Source of the DNA: a virus
IMG/VR virus record: IMGVR_UViG_3300048924_000225
Location: 1-36,409 of that record
Strand: one strand, 5' to 3'
Length of the DNA: 36,409 bases
Shown here in pieces: positions 22,024-30,300 of the stretch. Below the pieces are notes generated by a model. The model did not search any database. It was not told the origin of the DNA and worked only from the letters and a program-made list of their open reading frames with translations. The position numbers and the translations under genes were made by a program. How positions within the stretch are numbered: position 1 is the first letter of the stretch; each line of letters starts with the position of its first letter.

Positions 22024-22464
22024 ATGAACTTCGAGCCCTTCGACACCGACCTGGTCGTGCAGCGACTCAAGGACCAGGTGCCCGAGCTGCGCGAGGTCGG
22101 CGGCGCTGCCGACTATGCAGCTATCCAGGAACTGCGCGGCTTCCCCGTGCCTAGCGCCTACGTCATCTTCGCTGGCGAATCCGGCAGTCCCGCACCTGGC
22201 CCCCGGGGCGCACGTGTGCAGCCGGCCCTCGCGCGCTTCGGCGTGGCGCTGGCGGTGCGCAACTACCGGCCCGGCGCGGGCGCGCAGCTGGCCCCCGAGC
22301 TGCGCAAGTTCCTGGGCATGACGCGGGCCGCCCTTATCGGCTGGTTGCCGCCTGTGCCCGGTGCCACGGCTCTGGCCTGGGAGGCCGGGGAAGTCATGGA
22401 CTACGACCACTCGACCGTGTTGTACGTCGAGTCCTATCAACTCACCCATCTGCTGCAACGCTGA
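22024..22464 (+). CDS. Tail terminator-like protein (gp37 family)
   Basis: A 146-residue protein starting MNFEPFDTDLVVQRLKDQV. It has the layout of phage tail terminator/gp37 proteins: an N-terminal helix, LREVGGAADYAAI, SAYVIFAGESGSP, a strand FGVALAVRNY and a C-terminal strand STVLYVESYQLTHLL. Such proteins cap the tail tube and join it to the head. The family is assigned from position and pattern. Confidence 0.75.
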   Translation: MNFEPFDTDLVVQRLKDQVPELREVGGAADYAAIQELRGFPVPSAYVIFAGESGSPAPGPRGARVQPALARFGVALAVRNYRPGAGAQLAPELRKFLGMTRAALIGWLPPVPGATALAWEAGEVMDYDHSTVLYVESYQLTHLLQR

Positions 22465-22471
22465 GGACAAC

Positions 22472-22651
22472 ATGACCAAGACACAGACCCAAGATCCGCC
22501 CGAAAAGCTGGAGACAGTGCGGCTGCTCAAGCCACACACGCATGCGGGCAAACCGTGCCCGGCCGGCGCGGCAATTCGCGTGGACGAACCCACAGCGGCC
22601 TGGCTGCGCGCAGCGGGTGTCGTCGCCGCCAAGACCGAGCCGGGCGCCTGA
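22472..22651 (+). CDS. Small tail-module protein (DUF7210-like)
   Basis: A 59-residue protein with LETVRLLKPHTHAGKPCPAG, then IRVDEPTAAWLRAAGVV. Short proteins of this form (a strand with H-x-G, then D-x-x-x-A-x-W-L-x-x-x-G-V) occur at this position in many tailed phages and have been grouped as DUF7210. The role is unknown. GAGGACAAC precedes the ATG. Confidence 0.75.
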   Translation: MTKTQTQDPPEKLETVRLLKPHTHAGKPCPAGAAIRVDEPTAAWLRAAGVVAAKTEPGA

Positions 22652-22677
22652 AGCAACCATCTTTTTCGGAGAGCGAC

Positions 22678-23457
22678 ATGCAAACCATTGAAACCTACTA
22701 CTACGGCCAAGGCCGGCTCTACAGCAGGCCCAAGGGCACCCAAGGCGCGGGCGGGTGGCGCTGGTGGGGGGACGTGTCCGCACTGCAGTTCGGCGGCACG
22801 GACGAATCTGCGGCTCACAAGGAAAGCTATAGCGGCAACAAGGCCAGCGTGCGAAAGTTCAGCATCGGCGGCGATCGCACCCTGCAGGGCACCCTGCACC
22901 AGGTCGACGTGTATGCGCTGGCGGAACTGCTGCGCGGCAATATCACCGAAACGGCAGCTGGCACTGTGAGCGCCGAGGCGCTGCCCGCCAATCTGGCTGT
23001 GGGCGACACGATCAAGCTGGACATGCCGTACAACGTGACCGATCTGGTCATCACGGACAGTACGGCAGCGCCTGTGACGCTGGCCCCTGAGAACTATGAG
23101 CTGTTCGCCTCCCACGGCAGCATCGACATCCTGAGCATCCCAGTCGGGGTGACGCAGCCGTTCAAGGCCGCGTACAAACATGCGGGCATGCGCCAGGTCG
23201 CATTCTTCGCTGCTGCACCGCGCGAGCTGGAACTGCGCTACGAAGGCGTCAACCTGGCTGAAGGCAATGCCCCGGTCATCGCCGAGTTCTACAAGGTCTC
23301 GACGCAGCCCCTGCAGGAACTGGCATTGATCACCAGCGGCAATGCTCTCGCCGGCATCCCGTTCAATGCCGAAGCGCTGCTGGACACCAGCAAGCCCGCA
23401 TCGGGCGCGTTGGGGCAGTTCGGCCGCTTTGTGCAGATCAACGCTGTTGCGCCCTGA
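22678..23457 (+). CDS. Major tail tube protein
   Basis: A 259-residue protein starting MQTIETYYYGQGRLYSRP, with CGGAGAG in front of the ATG at 22678. It has the long beta-rich form of siphovirus tube proteins (WRWWGDVSALQFGGT, KASVRKFSIGGDRTLQGTLHQVDVYALAELLR and many short strands). It is followed by the frameshifted chaperone genes and the tape measure, the invariable gene order for tail tubes. Stacked rings of it make the flexible tail. Confidence 0.85.
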   Translation: MQTIETYYYGQGRLYSRPKGTQGAGGWRWWGDVSALQFGGTDESAAHKESYSGNKASVRKFSIGGDRTLQGTLHQVDVYALAELLRGNITETAAGTVSAEALPANLAVGDTIKLDMPYNVTDLVITDSTAAPVTLAPENYELFASHGSIDILSIPVGVTQPFKAAYKHAGMRQVAFFAAAPRELELRYEGVNLAEGNAPVIAEFYKVSTQPLQELALITSGNALAGIPFNAEALLDTSKPASGALGQFGRFVQINAVAP

Positions 23458-23461
23458 CGCC

Positions 23462-24007
23462 ATGGCACAACGCGTTGAAAAACCAAAGGGCGGCAAGGTC
23501 GGCCGCGCCGCTCCAGCGCAATCTGCCACGGACGGCGCGAACGACATGGAAGTACTCCACCCGGAGCGCGAGCTGCAGCTGGCAGGCCAGGCCGTCGTCG
23601 TGCGCGAGTACGGGAATGTCGAATGGCTGCGCCTGCTGCCCCGTGCCGAGCCGCTGGTGGCCACCATCGCGCAGGCCCTGCAGGCCGACGAATCGCCGAC
23701 CTACGAGCAGGCGCTGCGAACGATTGCCGAGCACGTCGACGGCCTGCTGCCGCTGATCGCGCAGGCAGTAGACCGCGACCTGGCATGGATCGACACGCTG
23801 GAGCCGGCTGAGGTCGAGCTGCTGCTGATGACCTGGTGGGGGGTGAACGCGCATTTTTTCGTGCAGCGCGCCATCAACCGGGTGGCCGTGGCCACGCGAA
23901 CCAGCGAAGCGCGGGCGGCGGCACTGGCTGGGGTGCCATCTACGCAACCCTCGTCGCACACGGCCACCGATTCGGTGACCTCGAGCAATACACCCAGCGG
24001 CAGTTGA
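23462..24007 (+). CDS. Tail assembly chaperone (gpG-like)
   Basis: A 181-residue acidic, helical protein (LRLLPRAEPLVATIAQALQ, then EHVDGLLPLIAQAVDRDLAWIDTLEPAEVELLLMTWWG, then FFVQRAINRV). It lies directly between tube and tape measure, where lambda has gpG and gpGT. It overlaps a second frame (23836-24135) in the -1 register. The slippery heptamer T TTT TTC at 23854-23860 could join the two. The chaperone coats the tape measure during tail assembly. The last 30 residues are Ser/Thr-rich, suggesting a spacer after the shift region. Confidence 0.8.
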   Translation: MAQRVEKPKGGKVGRAAPAQSATDGANDMEVLHPERELQLAGQAVVVREYGNVEWLRLLPRAEPLVATIAQALQADESPTYEQALRTIAEHVDGLLPLIAQAVDRDLAWIDTLEPAEVELLLMTWWGVNAHFFVQRAINRVAVATRTSEARAAALAGVPSTQPSSHTATDSVTSSNTPSGS

Positions 24008-24135
24008 CGCTGTTCTACCGCGAAGCGCTGCGCATGGAACGCCAGCGTAGCGCGCGCCGCCTGGCCGACGTCAATGCCGCCATGGCGGGCGGGGATGCCG
24101 CCAAGCAGCGCTACACGAACTTGACCAAAGACTGA
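23836..24135 (+). CDS. Tail assembly chaperone, -1 frame extension (gpT-like)
   Basis: This frame has no good start of its own (only a GTG at 23836 without a ribosome site) and is best seen as the T part of a G-T fusion made by -1 frameshift. The conserved-looking part is WGAIYATLVAHGHRFGDLEQ, then YTQRQLTLFYREALR, then RLADVNAAMAGG. It is a short helical domain of the type that contacts the tape measure in lambda gpGT and in GTA-like phages. It ends 12 nt before the tape measure start. Confidence 0.75.
   Translation: MGGERAFFRAARHQPGGRGHANQRSAGGGTGWGAIYATLVAHGHRFGDLEQYTQRQLTLFYREALRMERQRSARRLADVNAAMAGGDAAKQRYTNLTKD
23854..23860 (+). other. Candidate -1 frameshift site (TTTTTTC)
   Basis: In the chaperone frame the bases read as T TTT TTC (codons CAT TTT TTC), the classic X XXY YYZ slippery heptamer. 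A -1 shift here enters the frame that continues to 24135. The -1 frame is open only after the stop at 23809-23811, so the shift must occur between 23812 and 24007. Another point nearer 23935 cannot be excluded. Confidence 0.55.
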
Positions 24136-24147
24136 GGGGGATAGGAC

Positions 24148-27100
24148 ATGGCCACGGCTGGCGGCGACCTGAATGTCGCGTTGCGCTTTCAGACGAATGT
24201 CGAACAGGCGCGTGCAGACCTGAAGGCATTGCGCCAAGACCTGGCCGGCGTGGGCAGCACTGCGCCACAGGGCGCGGGCCAGGGCCTTGACCAGGTCGCG
24301 GCATCGGCGACCCAAGCAGCTACGGCAACGCGGGAGGCGGCAACCGCAGCCAAGACCCATGCCGACGCGGCGGGCTCTGTCGCATCCGCTTCTGTGGCAC
24401 AGGCGCGTGCGGTGGATGCAGCGGCTGTTGCTGGCGAACGCTTCCTGGCGGCGCTGCGCGATCAGGTCGCCACAACGGGCAAGTCTGAAGGGGCGCTGCT
24501 GCGGTACCGTGCGGCCCAGGCTGGCGTCGCCGCACAGGCATCGCCACTGATCATGCAGCTCGAGCACCAGCGCGCGGCGATGGCGGCGAACGAGGCCGCC
24601 GCGCAGCGGGCGGCTGCTGCGCAACGTGCTGCAGCTGCCGCACAGCAGCAGGCAGCTGCAGCACAGGCCAACTTCATGGCCGGCCTGCGCGACCAGGTCG
24701 CGGTGGCGGGCCTATCTGAAGGGGCGTTGCTGCGGTACCGTGCGGCCCAGGCTGGCGTCACAGAACAGGCAGCGCCACTTATCTCGCAGCTGGAGCGCCA
24801 GCGCGCGGCGATGGCGGCAAACGAGGCCGCCGCGCAACGCGCGGCCGCTGCGCAACGTGCTGCCACTGCGGAACGCCAGCAGACCGCCGCCACACAGTCC
24901 AGCTTCCTGGCGGGCCTGCAGGACCAGATAGCCCTGCAGGGCAAGTCAACGACCGAGGTGATGCGCTACCGCGCTGCCCAGCTCGGTATCTCTGGTGCAG
25001 CTGAGAAGTACATCAGCGCAATCGAAGCGAGCAACAAGGCCCAAGGCCGTGGTGCCATCTCGGCGGCCCAGTACAACGCCGCCATGCGCATGCTGCCCGC
25101 GCAGATGACCGACATTACGGTCGGCCTGACCACCGGGCAAAGCCCGTTTATGGTCCTGATGCAGCAGGGTGGCCAGCTCAAGGACATGTTCGGCGGCATC
25201 GTTCCTGCAGCGAAAGCTGTGGGTGGTGCGGTCGCCGGGTTGGTCAATCCATACACCCTGGCAGCTGGTGCTGGCGTCGTCCTGGCAGCAGCATGGCTGT
25301 CGGGCCGGCGCGAGTCGGAGGGGTATGCCAAGGCGATCACCATGTCGGGCAACGCGGCCGGCACCAGCGTGGGCCAGCTCACGCTGGTGGCACGCGCCGC
25401 TGGCCAGGTCACAGGCGCTTATGGCATGGCTTCTACAGCTGCAACCGAGTTGGCAGCTTCGGGCAGGGTTTCCAGTGCCGTCCTGGCCCAGTCGGCCACT
25501 GCTGCAGTGGGTCTCGCTCAGGTCACGGGCGCCAAGGTATCGGAGACGGTGCGCATCTTCGAGGAACTGGGCAAGTCCCCTGTCGACGCCAGCCGCAAGC
25601 TGAACGAGGAATACAACTACCTCACGGCATCCGTCTATGCCCAGATCAAAGCGCTGGACGAACAGGGGCGCAAAGAAGAGGCCGCCGCGCTGGCCCAACG
25701 CACCTTTGCGCAAGCAGTGAACCAGCGGGTGGCAGAAGTCAAAAGCCAGCTGAATGGGCTGGGGCAGACCTGGGACTGGGTGGGCCGGCAGGCCTCCAAG
25801 GCCTGGGACTTCATGAAGAACATCGGCCGCGTGACGCCCCTGGCCGACCAGCTTGCCGAGGCCCAGGCCGAGTACACGGCACTGGTAAAGGCCGCCAACA
25901 ACTCCTCGAAAATTGCCGGCTTCTTTGGCCTCAACGTCGATACGACGAGGGAGGCTCGGCAGGAGGCACTCTCGAAGATCGCGTCCATCCAGGCGCAGAT
26001 CCGCAGTGTGGACGAGAAGGCTGCAGCTGATTCCAAACGCGCCCAAGACAACGCCGCCCGCATTGACGCGACGGACTCATGGGACAAGCGCGCGAAGTCA
26101 TTGCGCAACTGGAAGCAGCAGCTCCAGGACATGACAGATGACATCCGCAAGCAGGGCAAGCTGCTGGGGAAGACCGACCAGGAAATCAACGAACAGATCA
26201 AGTCCGCCACGGAAAAGCTCACCCCCAAGACCCCCAAAGCCGCGGCCAAGAGGGCAGACCCGGTAGACACGGCATACCAGGCCCAGCTGCAGCAGCTGCA
26301 GATGGCTCGGGCCTCCGCTGGCCAGGCCCTGGCGAACGCGCAAGAAAACGTCAGCGCTACCCAGGAGCAGGCCACAACGCGGCTGGAGGCCTGGCTGGCC
26401 GTCAACAAGAACGCGCTCAAGCTGGACGACGAGCGCATCGCCAAACTGCGCGCCGAAGCGGCAGAAACCGACCGGCTCAACAAGGCCACCAAGGAAATCA
26501 CTGAAGGGCGGGCCCGGCGCGAGCGCATCACGGCCGGAATGGCCGATGTGCAGGAAGCGATGGCCCAAGCGCAAGGCCAAGGCGTCGAGGCGGCTGTGCA
26601 GAAAGTCGAGGAGCGCTTTCGCAAGCTGCGTGCAGACCTGGCCGTGCAGGGCGACTTCGCTGGCCTGGTCAAGGTCGACCAGCTCGTCGACGTGGAGCGC
26701 GCACGCGCCCAGCTCGCTGATCTGCAGCGCCAGGCGGAACGCATCCTGGCCGAGCAGTCGCGCGCAGAGCAGTCGCTCTCCCTGAGCGTCACGGCGGGGC
26801 TGACGGGCGAGCTGGACGCCAAGCGCCAGGTGCTCGACATCAACACCCGCACGGCCCAGCAGATCGAGGCCCTGCTGCCTCGCATGCGGGAGCTGGCTGC
26901 CCTGACCGGCAACAAGGACCTGGCCAACGGCGTGGCTGAGATGGAACTGCGCGTCCAGGGCCTGCGCACGCGCGCCAACGAGCTGCAAAAAGCGTTTGGC
27001 GACACCTTCGGTGACAGCCTGACCCGGGCACTTGGAGCGCTGTCTGAGGGCACTGCGTCGCTCGGCGAGGCAGTGCGGGGCCTGCTCCGCGACCTGGCTG

Positions 27101-27855
27101 TGGGCATGGGCCAGTGGGCGTCCAAGCAGCTGGCCATGCGTGCGCAAGAGGGGCTGATGGGCTGGATCAATGGCGGCTCCTCTGCAGCCTCCGAAGCAAC
27201 TGGTGCAGTTGCCAATACTGCAGCGACAGCTGCGCAGAGCGCGGCTATCACTGCTGCCAGTGCTACAGGCGCGGCGACTATGGGCGCAGGCATCACGGGC
27301 GGCGGCGCTGCCGCAGCAGCTCAGATGTCGGCAGCCATTGCCGCAGCCGGTGTGGCTGCCGCCCAGGCCATGGGCACCGCTATTGCCGCCGCCGGTGCAA
27401 GCCAGACCGGGAGCAGCTTGGCCGGCGTAGCCAGTGCGGTGGCCGGTTTTTCAAGCGGTGGCTACACCGGGCCAGGCACCAAGTACCAGCCTGCTGGCAT
27501 CGTCCACGCGGGCGAGTTCGTGGCCCGCCAGGAGGTTGTGCGCCAGCCAGGAGCACTCGCATTCCTGTCTGCCTTCAACCGCGCTGGCATGGCAGCTCTT
27601 GAGGGCTGGCAAGGCTACGCCGACGGCGGCCTGGTCGCGGGTGGCAGGGACCTTCAGGGCATCCCCAGCGCCGGGCGCTTTCAGCCCGCGACCATCAGCA
27701 ACAGCACCACGCTGGACAACCAGCTGCAGCTGAACCTGATCGACGACCCCGAGCGCATTGCAGGCGTGCTCGGCAGCAAACAGGGCGAGAAGGCCTTCAC
27801 AGTGCTGCTCAGCCGCAACCCGGCCAAGTACCGGCAGATCCTGGGGGTCGCCTGA
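24148..27855 (+). CDS. Tape measure protein
   Basis: A 1235-residue, mostly helical protein that sets tail length and passes into the host membrane on infection. At about 99-175 and 176-252 two 77-residue repeats stand in tandem, each with [12 protein letters not shown], then [20 protein letters not shown]; a diverged third begins at 253. The lambda gpH-like region follows ([35 protein letters not shown], cut here by hydrophobic segments about 353-393). The C terminus is an Ala/Gly-rich membrane-active stretch (about 1008-1100), then the conserved GFSSGGYTG and [15 protein letters not shown] headful of coiled coil lies between. Confidence 0.93.
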   Translation: MATAGGDLNVALRFQTNVEQARADLKALRQDLAGVGSTAPQGAGQGLDQVAASATQAATATREAATAAKTHADAAGSVASASVAQARAVDAAAVAGERFLAALRDQVATTGKSEGALLRYRAAQAGVAAQASPLIMQLEHQRAAMAANEAAAQRAAAAQRAAAAAQQQAAAAQANFMAGLRDQVAVAGLSEGALLRYRAAQAGVTEQAAPLISQLERQRAAMAANEAAAQRAAAAQRAATAERQQTAATQSSFLAGLQDQIALQGKSTTEVMRYRAAQLGISGAAEKYISAIEASNKAQGRGAISAAQYNAAMRMLPAQMTDITVGLTTGQSPFMVLMQQGGQLKDMFGGIVPAAKAVGGAVAGLVNPYTLAAGAGVVLAAAWLSGRRESEGYAKAITMSGNAAGTSVGQLTLVARAAGQVTGAYGMASTAATELAASGRVSSAVLAQSATAAVGLAQVTGAKVSETVRIFEELGKSPVDASRKLNEEYNYLTASVYAQIKALDEQGRKEEAAALAQRTFAQAVNQRVAEVKSQLNGLGQTWDWVGRQASKAWDFMKNIGRVTPLADQLAEAQAEYTALVKAANNSSKIAGFFGLNVDTTREARQEALSKIASIQAQIRSVDEKAAADSKRAQDNAARIDATDSWDKRAKSLRNWKQQLQDMTDDIRKQGKLLGKTDQEINEQIKSATEKLTPKTPKAAAKRADPVDTAYQAQLQQLQMARASAGQALANAQENVSATQEQATTRLEAWLAVNKNALKLDDERIAKLRAEAAETDRLNKATKEITEGRARRERITAGMADVQEAMAQAQGQGVEAAVQKVEERFRKLRADLAVQGDFAGLVKVDQLVDVERARAQLADLQRQAERILAEQSRAEQSLSLSVTAGLTGELDAKRQVLDINTRTAQQIEALLPRMRELAALTGNKDLANGVAEMELRVQGLRTRANELQKAFGDTFGDSLTRALGALSEGTASLGEAVRGLLRDLAVGMGQWASKQLAMRAQEGLMGWINGGSSAASEATGAVANTAATAAQSAAITAASATGAATMGAGITGGGAAAAAQMSAAIAAAGVAAAQAMGTAIAAAGASQTGSSLAGVASAVAGFSSGGYTGPGTKYQPAGIVHAGEFVARQEVVRQPGALAFLSAFNRAGMAALEGWQGYADGGLVAGGRDLQGIPSAGRFQPATISNSTTLDNQLQLNLIDDPERIAGVLGSKQGEKAFTVLLSRNPAKYRQILGVA
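24442..24903 (+). repeat. Two tandem 231-bp coding repeats in the tape measure gene
   Basis: Bases 24442-24672 and 24673-24903 encode two 77-residue units that differ at only a few positions over the first 66 residues. A third, diverged copy starts at 24904 ([15 protein letters not shown]). They look like an internal duplication that lengthened the tape measure. Confidence 0.85.
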
Positions 27856-29039
27856 TGGACGCGTGGCCCTTCGCCGCCAACTGGGACAGCCCTGTCAAGG
27901 AGTCCTTGGCGTGGCTCACAGACGTGCTGCAAAGCCCCTCTGGCGCCGAGCAGCGCCGCGCGCTGCGCCTGGCGCCGCGTCGCAGCTTTGCTTTTGACGT
28001 CCTGGTGCATGCCGCAGACCGCAGCATGTTCGACCTGTGGGTGCATGCGCGGGGAGCGCAGCCCGTCGCGCTGCCTATCTGGCCCGACGTCCAGCTGCTG
28101 CCCGTGGCACTGCCAGCCGATGGGCAGGCTGTGGAGTGCAGGACGGTCGGTTTTGACTTCGCGGCGGGCAGCATGGCCATGCTGCTGGGTGCCGGTCCGC
28201 ACGATGTCGAGCTGCTGCACATCGACAGGGTGACCCCTACCGGCTTCGACCTGGTCGAGCCTGTGCTGCGCGACTGGCCCGCAGGATCGCGCCTGTTCCC
28301 GGCTCGCGCTGCACGCCTGACCGAGCTGCCCGCTCCCGTGCGCCTGACCGACCAGTTGGCACGCGCCAGCCTGGCATTCGAGCTGCTGGAACCATGCTCA
28401 TGGCCGGCCGCCATGCCGGCGACGCTGTACCGGGGCCGACCTGTACTGGAGAGCCGGCCCGACGAATCCACGGACCTGACGCACGGCTTTGAGCGCCTGA
28501 CGCTGCGCCTGGACAACGAAGTGGGCATACCCCGTGTCACGGACACCGCAGGCCGCAGTTTCGTGCTGCAGCAGCATGCATGGGCGCTATGGGGCCGGGA
28601 GGAGCACGCCGCTTTCAGAGGCCTGCTGTACGGTCTGCGTGGACGCCAGGCGGCACTGTGGGTACCGACCCATGCGGCCGACCTGGTCGTCGCCGGGACG
28701 GCGGCCGGCACCACGCTGCAGGTGCAGCGATGTGGCTATGCGGAGCTGGGCGCCGGCCGCATGGGCCGCCAGGACCTGCGCATCGAGCTGGTGGACGGCA
28801 CAGCGCTGCACCGTCGCGTGGTGTCGGCCGTGGCCAGTGCCGAGCTGGAGACGCTGACGCTGGACGTGCCGCTGCCGGCCGGCCTGGGTGCAATGGACGT
28901 GCAACGCATCAGCTTTCTGGCCCTGTGCCGCCTGGCGGACGACAGTGTCGAGATATCGCACCTTACTGACGCCGATGGCCTGTCCAGTTCCACGCTGAAG
29001 TTTCGCGGCGTGCGCGCCGACCTGGAGGCCTTGGCATGA
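27855..29039 (+). CDS. Distal tail / minor tail protein
   Basis: A 394-residue beta-rich protein following the tape measure with overlapping start. Its N terminus reads WPFAANWDSPVKESLAWLTDVL, and the middle contains ALWVPTHAADLVV, the pattern of minor tail proteins in GTA-like and Mu-like siphophages that hold the DUF2460/distal tail position. It probably connects the tube to the hub. The family is assigned mainly from position between tape measure and the BR0599 hub gene. Confidence 0.7.
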   Translation: MDAWPFAANWDSPVKESLAWLTDVLQSPSGAEQRRALRLAPRRSFAFDVLVHAADRSMFDLWVHARGAQPVALPIWPDVQLLPVALPADGQAVECRTVGFDFAAGSMAMLLGAGPHDVELLHIDRVTPTGFDLVEPVLRDWPAGSRLFPARAARLTELPAPVRLTDQLARASLAFELLEPCSWPAAMPATLYRGRPVLESRPDESTDLTHGFERLTLRLDNEVGIPRVTDTAGRSFVLQQHAWALWGREEHAAFRGLLYGLRGRQAALWVPTHAADLVVAGTAAGTTLQVQRCGYAELGAGRMGRQDLRIELVDGTALHRRVVSAVASAELETLTLDVPLPAGLGAMDVQRISFLALCRLADDSVEISHLTDADGLSSSTLKFRGVRADLEALA

Positions 29040-29842
29040 GCTTTGATGACTTTGAGACCAGCATCAGTGGCGGCCAGGCTGTGCGCCTGTACCAGCTCGA
29101 CCGCAGCGTAACTGTCGTGTGGCGATACACGAACGCAGACCGTGCCATCACCTGGGGCGGCCACGTATACGCGCCGCTGGCCATCAGCGACGACGGCATC
29201 CGCATCTCGGGCCAGGCCACGGCGGACAAGCTCACCCTGACGTTGCCCGCCCTGGCCCCTGTGGCCCAGCTCTTCAGGGGCACGCCGCCCAGCGAAGAGA
29301 TTTTTCTGACCGTCTACGACTACGACGCAGGCGCCGCAGATGGCGAGGTCGTCTGGATCGGCAGCATCACCAGCGTGACCTGGCCGCGCCATGACACGGC
29401 CGAGATCAACTGCGGCTCGCTGTCGGCCAGCATGCAGCGCGAAGGCTTGCGCCTGCGCTACGAGCGCAACTGTCCCCACAGCGTCTATGACTCGGAGTGC
29501 GGCTTGCAAAAGGCCGATTGGGCTGTCCCCGTGACCGTCACGGCCCTCGATGGACGAGCAGTGCACGTCACCGGCGCCGGCGCGCTCGACCAGTTCCAGG
29601 ACGGTGCGGTCGAGTGGCCACGTGACGGCACGGTCGAGCTGCGAGGCATCGAACGGGCGGGCGATGGGCTGGCGCTCTTCGGGGGCACAGGCGGCCTGCA
29701 GGTGGGCCAGGCCGTGGCCCTGTACCCCGGCTGCGATGGCTCCCGCGCCACGTGCAATGGCCGGTTCAACAACATCGACAACCACGGCGGTTTTCCACAC
29801 ATGCCGGGCAAGTCGATATTTGATGGCGAACGTCTGTGGTGA
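29036..29842 (+). CDS. Phage BR0599-family hub protein (DUF2163-like)
   Basis: A 268-residue protein with the BR0599 family layout. The N-terminal half holds the DUF2163 domain (VRLYQLDRSVTVVWRYTNAD, then PLAISDDGIRISG). The C-terminal half has four Cys, C146 (RNCPHS), C155 (SECGL), C233 (YPGC) and C240 (ATCNGRF). In related tail hub proteins (lambda gpL, GTA hub) four such Cys hold an iron-sulfur cluster. It overlaps the distal tail gene by 4 nt and precedes small tail genes and the tip protein. Confidence 0.9.
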   Translation: MSFDDFETSISGGQAVRLYQLDRSVTVVWRYTNADRAITWGGHVYAPLAISDDGIRISGQATADKLTLTLPALAPVAQLFRGTPPSEEIFLTVYDYDAGAADGEVVWIGSITSVTWPRHDTAEINCGSLSASMQREGLRLRYERNCPHSVYDSECGLQKADWAVPVTVTALDGRAVHVTGAGALDQFQDGAVEWPRDGTVELRGIERAGDGLALFGGTGGLQVGQAVALYPGCDGSRATCNGRFNNIDNHGGFPHMPGKSIFDGERLW

Positions 29843-29857
29843 TGGAGGGGGCTTGAG

Positions 29858-30073
29858 ATGTGGGTGCAACTGGCTATCTGGGTCGCAGCCATGGTCGTTT
29901 CGTACGCCACGACGCCAAAGCCCGCAACGCCGAAGGCGGCGACCTTGGATGACTTTGAGTTCCCGCAGGGGACAGAAGGCACGGCTCAGATGTTCGTCTT
30001 TGGCGACGTCTGGATCGACGGCTGGCAAGTCGTGGGCGTCGGCAACTTCCGCACCTCGCCCATCCGGCGCTGA
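29858..30073 (+). CDS. Small tail-tip protein (71 aa)
   Basis: A 71-residue protein with an N-terminal hydrophobic stretch (WVQLAIWVAAMVVSYA), a Pro/Lys/Ala segment (TPKPATPKAATLDD) and a conserved end VFGDVWIDGWQVVGVGNF. This short form is common between the hub and the tip protein in siphophages with BR0599 hubs. The last part resembles the start of gpJ/gp15-type tip proteins, so it may be a split-off piece that docks there. GGAGGGGG precedes the ATG. Confidence 0.75.
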   Translation: MWVQLAIWVAAMVVSYATTPKPATPKAATLDDFEFPQGTEGTAQMFVFGDVWIDGWQVVGVGNFRTSPIRR

Positions 30074-30084
30074 TGGAGGACCCT

Positions 30085-30300
30085 ATGCGTATCTGGCCCC
30101 GCCATCTCTACAGCGTGCCCCATGAATCCGGCGTGGGGTTTTGCGCCACTGGCAGCCGCCGCTGGTGGGCCGCCCACGGCTTCGACTGGTCCGAGTTCGT
30201 GGCCAGCGGCATTGACGCCGACGAGCTGCTGGCCACGGGCGATCCGCGCGCCGTGCAAGTCGTAGAACATGCCAAATCAGCAGAGGCGATGAATGGGTAA
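30085..30300 (+). CDS. Small tail-module protein (71 aa)
   Basis: A 71-residue protein, MRIWPRHLYSVPHESGVGFCATGSRRWWAAHG at its start, with GGAGG 5 nt before the ATG at 30085. The C-terminal part FDWSEFVASGIDADELLATGD, then RAVQVVEHA, is a pattern seen in small proteins that lie just before the tip gene in related phages. The role is unknown. It overlaps the tip gene by 8 nt. Confidence 0.75.
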   Translation: MRIWPRHLYSVPHESGVGFCATGSRRWWAAHGFDWSEFVASGIDADELLATGDPRAVQVVEHAKSAEAMNG

